Shown here in pieces: positions 18,171 to 26,163 of a stretch of DNA of 64,000 nucleotides. This DNA is from Accumulibacter sp964420975. GTDB taxonomy: Bacteria > Pseudomonadota > Gammaproteobacteria > Burkholderiales > Rhodocyclaceae. The DNA lies in contig CAYQVH010000016.1 in assembly GCA_964420975.1 (NCBI GenBank), positions 1 to 64,000 on the forward strand, written 5' to 3'. A program made the position numbers and the translations under genes. The number at the start of each line of letters is the position of its first letter. The stretch's first letter is position 1. The notes below the pieces were generated by a model that saw only the letters and a list, made by a program, of their open reading frames with translations, was not told the DNA's origin and did no database searches.

Positions 18171-18224
18171 CCCAGCGCCTTCGGCCACTAGCTGCCAGGG
18201 CGAGTGGCGCGCCTTCGCCGCCCG

Positions 18225-19610
18225 CTAACGTGAAATCCCCAAGGTTTGCCAGAGAAAGTCGTACGAAATTTCAGGCCGCTGCTGTTGGAGTGCGGATTGT
18301 TTTTCGTTCGCTTCGTACGTTCGCAGCAAGCCTTTGACGCGTTCGAGACCGCCCGGTGTCTGGATCGCTTGTCGCGGCGTTTGACCGTCGAGCAGCGGAA
18401 TGGGCTCGTCGGCCCAGTTGACGTACAGGCGGTCGACGGCACTGGCCATCAGCGCTGACAATTGCTCGGGCGATAGGCCGGAGTCATGGTCGTCGTTGCT
18501 GGCCGGGTCGCCGCGGAACGGCTTGCCCAGCTGCGATGTCGGGTCGGACACCTCGCGTGTGAGAAACTGCACCGCGTCGCCGGCGATCGACTGGAACCAG
18601 CGGCGGCCGTCGTCGGCATAGCGCTGGGTCTTGAAGAACGTGGTCAGCCGATTCGACGTTTGGCCGACGTTGATCGACGCTGCTGATCGAGTCTGCCCGT
18701 CGTCCCCGTCGACCAGACGGTTCCAGCCCGTGTCTCGGTCGCCGCTGACGTCGGCCTGCGCCGCCAGCGACTCGACCAGCGCTCCCCAGTCATGGACTCG
18801 GTAGTGATCGGTGATCAGCCGCATCGGTTCGCCGGAGTAGCTGTCGATCACCGTCGGCAGCGCTGGCGGAGCGACCAACTGGGCCAGCCATTGCTCGTAG
18901 ATGATTCGGCTCAGCGTGCGTGCCGGTTGTTCCGCCTCACCGAGAGCGTGATGCGCGGCGTCGCGCAGCGCACTGACGACGCGCGACGCCGCTTGTCCCG
19001 AAAAGGGGTAGAGGGCGCCCGACAGGACGGGGTGTCCATCTGCCGTCATGAGGCGGGCGCCGATCCGGGTACCGACCAAGGTCGCCACGCTGCCCGCCCG
19101 TTCACGGACGACGATCGGTAGCGCTTCGTCGTCGAGGGCGTCGCACAGTGTGAGCTGCTCTCCCGGGATGACGTCGGTGACGTCGTAGAGGCGCAAGGGC
19201 CGCTCGGCGAGCTGAGCGATCCAGTCACGGAGATCAACCGTCAACAGCGGTCCGCTCGGACTCAACAGATACTCGGCGACCCGCCGCACTCTGCCCTGAA
19301 CGAGAATTTCCCCTTCGGCGAGCAATCGCTCGCTGGCATTAATCTGGATTGCGGTCCACGTCTCTCGATCCTGGCGATGCAGCTCGACGGTCTGCTCAGG
19401 CGGTAGATGGGCAAACATCGCTTGCATCGCCGCCGCCATGGCCTTGGAGTGCTTGCTGAGCAACCAGTCGAGCACGCGCCCAACGCCGGCAGAGCGCGTT
19501 GACCCCGCCGGCGGCGGTTCGCGCGGCTCGCCAGCGCCGTCAGCGCAGCAGAATTTGTATTTCTTCCCGCTGCCACACGGGCAGGGTTCGTTACGACCGA
19601 CCTTGCTCAT
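18225..19610 (-). CDS. SEC-C metal-binding domain protein
   Basis: The N-terminus (about residues 6-24) carries the SEC-C zinc motif NEPCPCGSGKKYKFCC, as found at the SecA C-terminus. The 461-residue remainder is not SecA. Near the C-terminus (about 400-440) is NWADEPIPLLDGQTPRQAIQ, a pattern like the tail of MbcA/DUF2384-type proteins. The role is unknown. SEC-C binds zinc and can contact ribosomes or SecB, but that is family knowledge only. The gene converges with hslU and lies upstream in the minus direction from guaA by 57 bp. Confidence 0.75.
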   Translation of the reverse strand: MSKVGRNEPCPCGSGKKYKFCCADGAGEPREPPPAGSTRSAGVGRVLDWLLSKHSKAMAAAMQAMFAHLPPEQTVELHRQDRETWTAIQINASERLLAEGEILVQGRVRRVAEYLLSPSGPLLTVDLRDWIAQLAERPLRLYDVTDVIPGEQLTLCDALDDEALPIVVRERAGSVATLVGTRIGARLMTADGHPVLSGALYPFSGQAASRVVSALRDAAHHALGEAEQPARTLSRIIYEQWLAQLVAPPALPTVIDSYSGEPMRLITDHYRVHDWGALVESLAAQADVSGDRDTGWNRLVDGDDGQTRSAASINVGQTSNRLTTFFKTQRYADDGRRWFQSIAGDAVQFLTREVSDPTSQLGKPFRGDPASNDDHDSGLSPEQLSALMASAVDRLYVNWADEPIPLLDGQTPRQAIQTPGGLERVKGLLRTYEANEKQSALQQQRPEISYDFLWQTLGISR

Positions 19611-19667
19611 CGGTGATCTCGCTCTGTTGGGCGCGCGCGATCTTCGGATTCGGCGACGATCTCGTGC

Positions 19668-21233
19668 TCACTCCCACTCGATGGTTGCAGGCGGCTTGCC
19701 GGAGATGTCGTAGACGACGCGGTTGACGCCGTGCACCTCATTGATGATGCGGTTGGCGACCCTGCCGAGCAGCGCGTGTGGCAGTTCGGCCCAGCGCGCG
19801 GTCATGAAGTCCTGAGTTTCGACGGCGCGCAGGGCGACAACGTAGTCGTAGGTTCGACCATCTCCCATGACACCGACCGACTTCACCGGGAGAAAGACGG
19901 CGAACGCCTGGCTGGTTTTGTCGTACCAGTCCGCGGCGCGCAGCTCGTCGATGAAGATCGCGTCGGCTTGGCGCAGAAGATCGGCGTACTCGGCCTTCAC
20001 TTCGCCGAGAATCCGCACGCCGAGCCCAGGGCCGGGGAAGGGGTGACGGTAGACCATGTCGTGTGGCAAACCGAGGGCGACGCCGAGATCGCGTACTTCG
20101 TCCTTGAAGAGCTCGCGCAGCGGTTCGAGCAAGTCCAGATTGAGCGTCTCCGGCAGGCCGCCGACGTTGTGGTGACTCTTGATGGTGTGCGCCTTGCGGG
20201 TACGCGCGCCGGCCGATTCGATCACGTCCGGGTAGATCGTTCCCTGTGCCAGCCACTTGACCTTGGCGAAGCGGCGGGCCTCGGCCTGGAAGACCTCGAC
20301 AAACTCGCGGCCGATGATCTTGCGCTTTTCCTCGGGGTCGCTGACGCCCTGCAGTGCGTGTAAAAAACGAGACGTCGCGTCGACGTGAATGACTTTGACA
20401 CCGAGGTTGCGAGCAAAGGTCTGCATCACCTGTTCGGCCTCGTTCAGCCGCAGCAGGCCGTTGTCAACGAAGACGCAGGTCAGCTGCTCGCCGATCGCCC
20501 GGTGGATCAGCGCTGCCGCGACCGACGAATCGACGCCGCCAGACAGCCCGAGGATGACTTCGTCGTCACGCACCTGGTAACGAATGTTGCTGACCGCCTC
20601 GGCGATGTAGTCGGGCATGTTCCAGTCGCCGGGGCAGGCGCAGATCTCGCGCACGAAGGCGCCGAGGATCTCCTTGCCCTTCAGCGTGTGCGTCACTTCG
20701 GGGTGGAACTGTACGCCGTAAAAGCCGCGCGTCTCGTCGGCCATCGCCGCGATCGGCGTCGAGGGATTGCTGCCGATGACGCTAAAACCCGGCGGTAGCG
20801 AGGTCACCCGGTCACCGTGGCTCATCCAGACGTCGAGCAGACCGTGTCCGTGCGCATTGCGGCGATCCTCGATTTCTTTGAACAGGCGCGAGTGACCGTG
20901 GGCGCGGATTTCGGCATAACCGAACTCGCGCTTGTTCGAACTCTCGACCTGTCCGCCCAGCTGCAAAGCCATGGCCTGCATTCCGTAGCAGATGCCGAGA
21001 ATGGGGACGCCCAGCGTGAAGACCCCTTCCGGCACCTTGAAGTCTTCGACTTCGTACACCGAGTTCGGTCCGCCGGAGAGGATGATTCCCTGCGGCGCAA
21101 AGTCGCGAATGAAGGCCTCGCTGACGTCGTAGGGATGCAGTTCGCAATAAACCTGGTGTTCGCGCACACGGCGCGCAATCAGTTGTGCGACCTGCGAGCC
21201 GAAGTCAAGGACGAGAATTTTTCGGTGCGACAT
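19668..21233 (-). CDS. guaA: GMP synthase (glutamine-hydrolysing)
   Basis: GuaA converts XMP to GMP with glutamine and ATP. The class I amidotransferase half has the nucleophile in GICYGMQAMALQLGG. The synthetase half has the PP-loop LSGGVDSSV, and the C-terminal dimerisation domain ends in the family's typical IEWE. The length is a normal 521 residues. It lies 51 bp after guaB on the same strand, so the two steps from IMP to GMP form one operon. Confidence 0.98.
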   Translation of the reverse strand: MSHRKILVLDFGSQVAQLIARRVREHQVYCELHPYDVSEAFIRDFAPQGIILSGGPNSVYEVEDFKVPEGVFTLGVPILGICYGMQAMALQLGGQVESSNKREFGYAEIRAHGHSRLFKEIEDRRNAHGHGLLDVWMSHGDRVTSLPPGFSVIGSNPSTPIAAMADETRGFYGVQFHPEVTHTLKGKEILGAFVREICACPGDWNMPDYIAEAVSNIRYQVRDDEVILGLSGGVDSSVAAALIHRAIGEQLTCVFVDNGLLRLNEAEQVMQTFARNLGVKVIHVDATSRFLHALQGVSDPEEKRKIIGREFVEVFQAEARRFAKVKWLAQGTIYPDVIESAGARTRKAHTIKSHHNVGGLPETLNLDLLEPLRELFKDEVRDLGVALGLPHDMVYRHPFPGPGLGVRILGEVKAEYADLLRQADAIFIDELRAADWYDKTSQAFAVFLPVKSVGVMGDGRTYDYVVALRAVETQDFMTARWAELPHALLGRVANRIINEVHGVNRVVYDISGKPPATIEWE

Positions 21234-21284
21234 GGGGCTGCCTCATCGTGCCGGGGGCGCGCGCGCACCGTATGGCGTCGGTCG

Positions 21285-22742
21285 TCATTCGACGCGGTAG
21301 TTCGGCGCTTCCTTGGTGATCTGAACATTGTGGACGTGGGACTCACGGACGCCGGCGGCGGTGATCTCGACGAAACTTGCCCGCTCGTGCGCCTCGGCAA
21401 TCGTCGCGCAGCCCAGATATCCCATCGACGAGCGCAAGCCGCCCATCAGTTGGTGAATCACCGCCAACACCGATCCCTTGTAGGGAACGCGTCCTTCGAT
21501 GCCTTCCGGGACCAGCTTGTCGAGCGACGCCGTATCCTGAAAGTAGCGGTCGGCGGCGCCGGCGGCCATGGCGCCGATCGATCCCATGCCCCGGTAGGAT
21601 TTGTACGAGCGCCCCTGGAAAAGCTCGATTTCACCAGGCGCCTCTTCGGTTCCCGCGAAAAGTCCGCCGAGCATCACCGCGTCGGCCCCGGCAGCGACGG
21701 CTTTCGATATGTCTCCGGAGTAGCGGATACCGCCGTCGGCAATCAGCGGCACACCGCTGTCGCGAAGCACGTCAAAAACCGTCTGAATCGCCGTGATCTG
21801 CGGAACGCCGACGCCGGCGACGATGCGTGTGGTACAGATCGATCCTGGTCCGATGCCGACCTTGATCCCGTCGGCGCCGTGATCAAGCATCGCCCGGGCG
21901 GCATCGGCAGTGGCGATGTTGCCGCCAATGACGTCGATGGCGGGAAAGTTTCGCTTCACCCATTTGACGCGGTCGAGTACGCCTTGCGAGTGGCCGTGCG
22001 CGGTATCGACGACGAGCACGTCGACGCCCGCTTCGGCGAGCAGTTCGGCACGCTCTTCGGTTCCCGGGCCGACTCCCAGCGCCGCACCCACACGCAGTCG
22101 GCCGCCAGCGTCCTTGCAGGCGTACGGGTGTTCGGTGGTCTTGATGATGTCCTTGACGGTAATCAGGCCACGCAGTTCGAACGCTTCGTTGACCACCAGA
22201 ACGCGTTCGAGCCGATGTTTGTGAATCAGCGCCTTGCCTTCCTCGACGGTTGCTCCCTCGTGAACGGTAACCAGACGTTCGCGCGGCGTCATGATGTTGC
22301 GCACCGGCTGATCGAGGTGGGTCTCGAAACGCAAGTCGCGGTTGGTGACGATCCCGACGACGACCTTGCCGTCGACGACCGGGACGCCGGATATCTTGTG
22401 CAAGCGGGTGAGGGCGAGAACGTCGCGCACCGACAGGGTTGGCGGCACGCTGATCGGATCTTTGAGAATGCCGGACTCGAAGCGTTTGACCTTTGCCGCT
22501 TCGGCAGCCTGCGCCTTCGGAGTGAGGTTCTTGTGTACGATGCCGATGCCGCCTTCCTGGGCCAGGGCAATGGCCAGACGACTCTCGGTCACGGTGTCCA
22601 TGGCCGCTGAAACGAGCGGCAAGTTGAGGCGGATGTTGCGCGTTAGCCGCGCCTTCAGGCTGACATCGCGCGGCATCACGGCTGAGTGGGCGGGAACGAG
22701 AAGGACGTCGTCAAACGTCAGCGCCCGTTGGATTACACGCAT
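21285..22742 (-). CDS. guaB: IMP dehydrogenase
   Basis: GuaB oxidises IMP to XMP with NAD+, the committed step to guanine nucleotides. The 485-residue protein has the (beta/alpha)8 catalytic domain with the active-site Cys loop GIGPGSICTTRIVAG. Two CBS domains (about 93-210) regulate by purine nucleotide binding, and the flap region ends in YRGMGSIGAM and beyond. It is first in a guaB-guaA operon and has a TATAAT box 29-34 bp upstream of the ATG. Confidence 0.98.
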   Translation of the reverse strand: MRVIQRALTFDDVLLVPAHSAVMPRDVSLKARLTRNIRLNLPLVSAAMDTVTESRLAIALAQEGGIGIVHKNLTPKAQAAEAAKVKRFESGILKDPISVPPTLSVRDVLALTRLHKISGVPVVDGKVVVGIVTNRDLRFETHLDQPVRNIMTPRERLVTVHEGATVEEGKALIHKHRLERVLVVNEAFELRGLITVKDIIKTTEHPYACKDAGGRLRVGAALGVGPGTEERAELLAEAGVDVLVVDTAHGHSQGVLDRVKWVKRNFPAIDVIGGNIATADAARAMLDHGADGIKVGIGPGSICTTRIVAGVGVPQITAIQTVFDVLRDSGVPLIADGGIRYSGDISKAVAAGADAVMLGGLFAGTEEAPGEIELFQGRSYKSYRGMGSIGAMAAGAADRYFQDTASLDKLVPEGIEGRVPYKGSVLAVIHQLMGGLRSSMGYLGCATIAEAHERASFVEITAAGVRESHVHNVQITKEAPNYRVE

Positions 22743-22770
22743 GCCCTAGGATCCGCGGTCACAAAAACGT

Positions 22771-22776
22771 ATTATA
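22771..22776 (-). promoter_or_regulatory. -10 box for guaB
   Basis: On the minus strand this reads TATAAT, a perfect -10 hexamer, 29 bp before the guaB ATG. No good -35 lies 16-18 bp upstream; the nearest TTGTCA is 22 bp away. The site overlaps the start region of the divergent DUF4124 gene, so the two promoters may interfere. Confidence 0.5.
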
Positions 22777-22797
22777 CACGTGCCCCGTAACCGCTGG

Positions 22798-23280
22798 ATG
22801 ACAATGAGAAACGTCGCTCTTGCCGTGGTCGTTTTCGGTCTCGGTCTCGCTGTCGCTGCCAACGCGCAGATTTACAAGTGGCAGGACGAACACAACAAGA
22901 CGGTGATCTCGGATCGCCCGCCGCCCGTCAAGGCGCGCCAGGCGAAGGCGATTGACCCTGAAGCATCCTCCGAACCGGCTCCCGCTCAGGCTCCGACGGC
23001 GAACGCGGAGGCCGGGAAAACGATGGCGGATCGTGAACTGGAGTTCCGCAAGCGACAGAAAGAGTCCAAGGACGCCGCCGAGAAAGCCGAGAAGGAGCAG
23101 CGTCTTGAGACGCAGAAGAAGGAGGCCTGCGAAGCGGCAAGAAACGCGGTGCGCGTGTTGGAGTCGGGGCAGCGGGTCGCGACCCGAGACGACAAGGGTG
23201 AACGCGTCGTGCTCGACGACGCGCAGCGCGAACGGGAACTTGCCAAGGCGCGCCGGAACGTCGAAACCAGCTGCAAGTAG
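22798..23280 (+). CDS. DUF4124 domain-containing periplasmic protein
   Basis: After an N-terminal signal peptide (about MRNVALAVVVFGLGLAVAANA) comes the DUF4124 core QIYKWQDEHNKTVISDRPP. A charged coiled-coil-like region rich in Lys, Glu and Gln (about 80-130) and a C-terminus with two Cys follow. DUF4124 proteins are small exported proteins of unknown function, common in beta- and gammaproteobacteria. Starts at 22780 (GTG), 22798 and 22804 are all possible; 22804 has GGA five bases upstream and gives the cleanest signal peptide. It is divergent from guaB. Confidence 0.75.
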   Translation: MTMRNVALAVVVFGLGLAVAANAQIYKWQDEHNKTVISDRPPPVKARQAKAIDPEASSEPAPAQAPTANAEAGKTMADRELEFRKRQKESKDAAEKAEKEQRLETQKKEACEAARNAVRVLESGQRVATRDDKGERVVLDDAQRERELAKARRNVETSCK

Positions 23281-23286
23281 CGACGC

Positions 23287-23601
23287 CTATTCGCCGTCGC
23301 CGGCACCCTTGCGCATCACTTTTCCCTCGGCCGCACGCTGCTTGCGCACTTCCTTGGGGTCGGCAATCAGCGGCCGGTAGATCTCGATCCGGTCGTGGTT
23401 GCGCAACGCCGTATCGAGCTTGCACAACTTGGCATAAATGCCGACCTTGTTTCTTGTCAGGTCGATTTCGGGGTGTTTCTGCAATAGCCCCGAGGCTTCG
23501 ATCGCCTGCTTGACCGTGCTTTCAGGTGCGAGCTGCAGGCGGACGATCGGCTGTTTAGTGGGCAGCGCGTAGACGACTTCGACGCTCAGTGCCTCAGGCA
23601 T
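23287..23601 (-). CDS. rnfH: RnfH/RatB family ubiquitin-fold protein
   Basis: The 104-residue protein has the beta-grasp pattern of RnfH: VEVVYALPTKQPIVRLQL, then VGIYAKLCKLDTALRNHDRIEIYRPL. RnfH is known mainly by its pairing with ratA and has no firm function. The ATG at 23601 is used because it overlaps the ratA stop by 8 bp, has GGGGT upstream and aligns with the family; an upstream in-frame start is unlikely. Confidence 0.88.
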   Translation of the reverse strand: MPEALSVEVVYALPTKQPIVRLQLAPESTVKQAIEASGLLQKHPEIDLTRNKVGIYAKLCKLDTALRNHDRIEIYRPLIADPKEVRKQRAAEGKVMRKGAGDGE

Positions 23602-24037
23602 CGGCGACCCCTCGGCGCTCCTGGGCGCGGCGGACGAAAGCCTCAACGAACGTGTTGGCGATCTGGCTGAAGACGGGGCCGATCACCTTCTCGAACACCC
23701 GGCTCGAGAACTCGTAGGAGAGCTGGAATTCGATCTTGCACGCGTTCTCGTGCAAAGGTTTGAAGCGCCAGCAGCCATCCAGCCGCCGGAACGGACCATC
23801 GACCAGCTTGATCGACATCCAGAGCGGCGATTCCTTGTGGTTTTCAGTGGTGAAGTGTGATCTGACGCTGCGGTAATTGATATGCAGCGTGGCGACGGTT
23901 TTCTGCTCGTCGCGAAACTGGCAATGGGTACGGTTGCACCAAGGCAGGAACAGCGGATAGTCTTCGACCCGGTCAACAAGATCGAACATCTGCTGCGAGG
24001 AGTGCTCGATCAGCACCGACTTCTTGACCATGGCCAT
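23594..24037 (-). CDS. ratA: RatA/COQ10-type START domain protein
   Basis: This 147-residue protein starts MAMVKKSVLIEHSSQQMFDLVDRVEDYPLFLPWC, the hallmark of the polyketide cyclase/START family containing RatA and Coq10. E. coli RatA was described as a toxin that blocks ribosome subunit joining, while Coq10 homologues bind ubiquinone. The sequence cannot decide between these roles. It is divergent from smpB and upstream of rnfH, the standard arrangement. A second ATG two codons in is equally plausible as the start. Confidence 0.88.
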   Translation of the reverse strand: MAMVKKSVLIEHSSQQMFDLVDRVEDYPLFLPWCNRTHCQFRDEQKTVATLHINYRSVRSHFTTENHKESPLWMSIKLVDGPFRRLDGCWRFKPLHENACKIEFQLSYEFSSRVFEKVIGPVFSQIANTFVEAFVRRAQERRGVADA

Positions 24038-24062
24038 ACTCTGCCGGACTCCGCGAATCCTG

Positions 24063-24068
24063 TAGAAT
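24063..24068 (+). promoter_or_regulatory. candidate -10 box for smpB
   Basis: TAGAAT here matches five of six consensus positions and would start transcription about 50 nt before the smpB ATG. No clear -35 is seen. The same hexamer lies before clpS and hisG in this window. Confidence 0.35.
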
Positions 24069-24126
24069 CGGCGATTTTAGCACTGGCCCACTCCGGTCCG
24101 GGCGCTGACCACCCGAATTGCGGAAG

Positions 24127-24573
24127 ATGAGCATCGTCGCCAACAAGAAAGCCCTGCACGACTATTTCATCGAGGACAGGATCGAGGCGGGCGTTGTGCT
24201 CGAGGGATGGGAAGTAAAGGCGATCCGTGGCGGCCGCGCCAGCATCAAAGAGGCGTACGTGCTGATCCGCGAGGGTGAGATCTTTCTGTTCGGCATGCAC
24301 ATCACTCCGCTGCTCGCTGCGTCGACGCATGTGCGCCCGGAGCCCGTGCGCACCCGCAAGCTGCTTCTCCACAGCCGGCAGATCAACAAGCTCATCGGGC
24401 AGGTCGAACGCGCCGGTTATACCTTGGTTCCGCTCGACCTTCACTTCCAGCGCGGCCGGATCAAGGCGGAGATTGGCCTTGCCAAGGGCAAGAAGCAATA
24501 CGATAAGCGCGAAACGGAAAAGGAACGCGATTGGGAGCGCGAGAAGGCGCGTCTGATGCGGCAAAAGGGCTAG
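24127..24573 (+). CDS. smpB: SsrA-binding protein SmpB
   Basis: SmpB binds tmRNA and rescues stalled ribosomes. The 148-residue protein begins MSIVANKKALHDYF and includes LEGWEVKAIRGGRASIKEAYV and the basic, helical C-terminal tail (KRETEKERDWEREKARLMRQKG) that enters the mRNA channel. The ATG at 24127 aligns with the family; a TTG at 24118 is in frame but unlikely. The ssrA gene itself was not found in the window. Confidence 0.97.
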   Translation: MSIVANKKALHDYFIEDRIEAGVVLEGWEVKAIRGGRASIKEAYVLIREGEIFLFGMHITPLLAASTHVRPEPVRTRKLLLHSRQINKLIGQVERAGYTLVPLDLHFQRGRIKAEIGLAKGKKQYDKRETEKERDWEREKARLMRQKG

Positions 24574-24576
24574 CTA

Positions 24577-24605
24577 CCGGTCGGACTTGAGCAAAATCCG
24601 ACCGG
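24577..24605. terminator. perfect 9-bp hairpin between convergent smpB and degP
   Basis: CCGGTCGGA (24577-24585) and TCCGACCGG (24597-24605) pair perfectly around an 11-nt loop. It starts 3 nt after the smpB stop and ends 24 nt before the degP stop. No T run follows on either strand, so it may serve as a bidirectional barrier or 3'-end stabiliser. Confidence 0.5.
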
Positions 24606-24629
24606 CGGCGAGCCGATTTCCTGTCGTCG

Positions 24630-26075
24630 TCAGCCGATTTCCACCGGTACGAAAAGCTTCTTGTTGTCGCGCTCGATCAACAGAGCGACCTTCTTGCCGG
24701 CTTTGTCGAGCAGTGCACGCAGTTGGTTGACGTCGTGCACCGGTTGGCCATTGAGCGCAACGACGATGTCGCCCGTTTGAATGCCGGCTCGCGCGGCGGG
24801 TCCGCTGACGCTTTCGACGAGCAAGCCCTCGCGCGTATCGCTCCCGTGCCGCTCACCGCGAGTCAGCGGTCGTAAGGCCAGTCCCAAACGCGTCTTGCCG
24901 GAGGCGTCGCTCTGCGCGCTCGCCGCGGCGCGTGGGTTGGACCGTTCACCGACCGCAAGTGCCACCTCCTGGTGCGTGCCTTGGCGCCAGATCTGCAGCT
25001 TGACTTGGGTTCCCGGTGCTAACTGGCTGACGATCGGCGGCAGCTCGGACGAGCGGCCAATTTCCGCATCGTTGAGCCGGAGGATGATGTCGCCCACCTC
25101 GAGGCCGGCGGCGGCGGCGGGGCTGCCTTTGTCGATCGAACTGATCAGGGCTCCGGTTGGCTGTTTGAGACCGAAGGATTCGGCCAGCGTTTGTGTGACC
25201 TCCTGGATCGTCACCCCGAGTCGGCCGTGGCTGACCTTGCCGTGTTGCAGCAACTGCTCCTGAATGTGCAGAGCGACGTTGATCGGGATGGCGAACGAGA
25301 CGCCCTGATAGCCGCCACTGCGGCTGTAAATCTGCGAATTGATGCCGATCACCTCGCCGTCGAGGTTGAGCAGCGGGCCGCCCGAGTTGCCTGGGTTGAC
25401 CGCGACGTCGGTCTGAATGAACGGAACATAGCTGTCGCGAGCCAGCGAACGTGACTTGGCCGAGACGATTCCGGCGGTAACGCTGTTTTCGAACCCGAAG
25501 GGTGAGCCGATTGCCACGACCCACTCGCCGACACGCGTCCGCGAAGGGTCGCCCAGGCGAACGACGGGAAGCTTGCTGGCGTTGATGCGGAGAACGGCGA
25601 CGTCGGTCAGCGGGTCAATGCCGACGACCTTGGCAGGGTACTCGCGTTTGTCGGTTAGTTTGACGATGACTTCGGTGGCGCCATCGACGACGTGCGCATT
25701 GGTCAGAATCAGGCCGTCCTCGCTGACAATGAAACCCGAACCGACGCCGCGGGCGGGCCGGTCCCCGGGCGGAGAAGGCGTGCCGAAGCGCCGGAAAAAC
25801 TCATCCAGCGGATGCTCGGGGTCGATCGTTGCCGCTGCCGTCGACGGGCCGCTGGCGCTGATGTTGACGACTGCCGGTCCGTTGCGGTCGACGATCGCGC
25901 TGAAGTCAGGCAGCGCGATTGTCGACCGGGTCGTGGCGGCGGGGGCGGCTGTTGCTTCAGCGGCGCTGGCGCCGGCGGGAGTGATTGCTTGTCCGGCAAA
26001 GCTCACATAACCGGCGCCAAGCGCCGCGAACAGCATCAACGCGACCGCGCTGCGCCTGAAATAACTTGCTTGCAT
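24630..26075 (-). CDS. degP: periplasmic serine endoprotease DegP/MucD family
   Basis: DegP-type proteins degrade or refold damaged periplasmic proteins. The 481-residue protein has an N-terminal signal peptide, the catalytic triad H128 (LTNAHVV), D158 (DVAVLRI) and S231 (GNSGGPLLN), and two PDZ domains at about 275-365 and 385-475. Two PDZ domains point to DegP/DegQ/MucD rather than DegS. The ATG has GGAGG 6 nt upstream. A two-component system lies directly upstream on the same strand, and a QseB/PmrA-type box lies in front of this gene. Confidence 0.94.
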   Translation of the reverse strand: MQASYFRRSAVALMLFAALGAGYVSFAGQAITPAGASAAEATAAPAATTRSTIALPDFSAIVDRNGPAVVNISASGPSTAAATIDPEHPLDEFFRRFGTPSPPGDRPARGVGSGFIVSEDGLILTNAHVVDGATEVIVKLTDKREYPAKVVGIDPLTDVAVLRINASKLPVVRLGDPSRTRVGEWVVAIGSPFGFENSVTAGIVSAKSRSLARDSYVPFIQTDVAVNPGNSGGPLLNLDGEVIGINSQIYSRSGGYQGVSFAIPINVALHIQEQLLQHGKVSHGRLGVTIQEVTQTLAESFGLKQPTGALISSIDKGSPAAAAGLEVGDIILRLNDAEIGRSSELPPIVSQLAPGTQVKLQIWRQGTHQEVALAVGERSNPRAAASAQSDASGKTRLGLALRPLTRGERHGSDTREGLLVESVSGPAARAGIQTGDIVVALNGQPVHDVNQLRALLDKAGKKVALLIERDNKKLFVPVEIG

Positions 26076-26147
26076 ACTGTCCTCCGATTTCGGTAATCAA
26101 TGACCGGAAGCGCGTGGCTTCCATTGGTCTACCTTAGCCGGGGCTGA

Positions 26148-26163
26148 CTTAAAGCGGACTTAA
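26148..26163. promoter_or_regulatory. QseB/PmrA-type operator upstream of degP
   Basis: CTTAA (26148-26152), six bases, CTTAA (26159-26163) is a perfect match to the direct-repeat box CTTAA-N6-CTTAA known for QseB and PmrA. It lies 73-88 bp upstream of the degP ATG, and its second half overlaps the stop codon of the sensor kinase gene. On the minus strand a weak -10-like TAAGGT follows 11 bp later, a sensible spacing for activation of degP. The link to the neighbouring regulator is inference. Confidence 0.6.
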
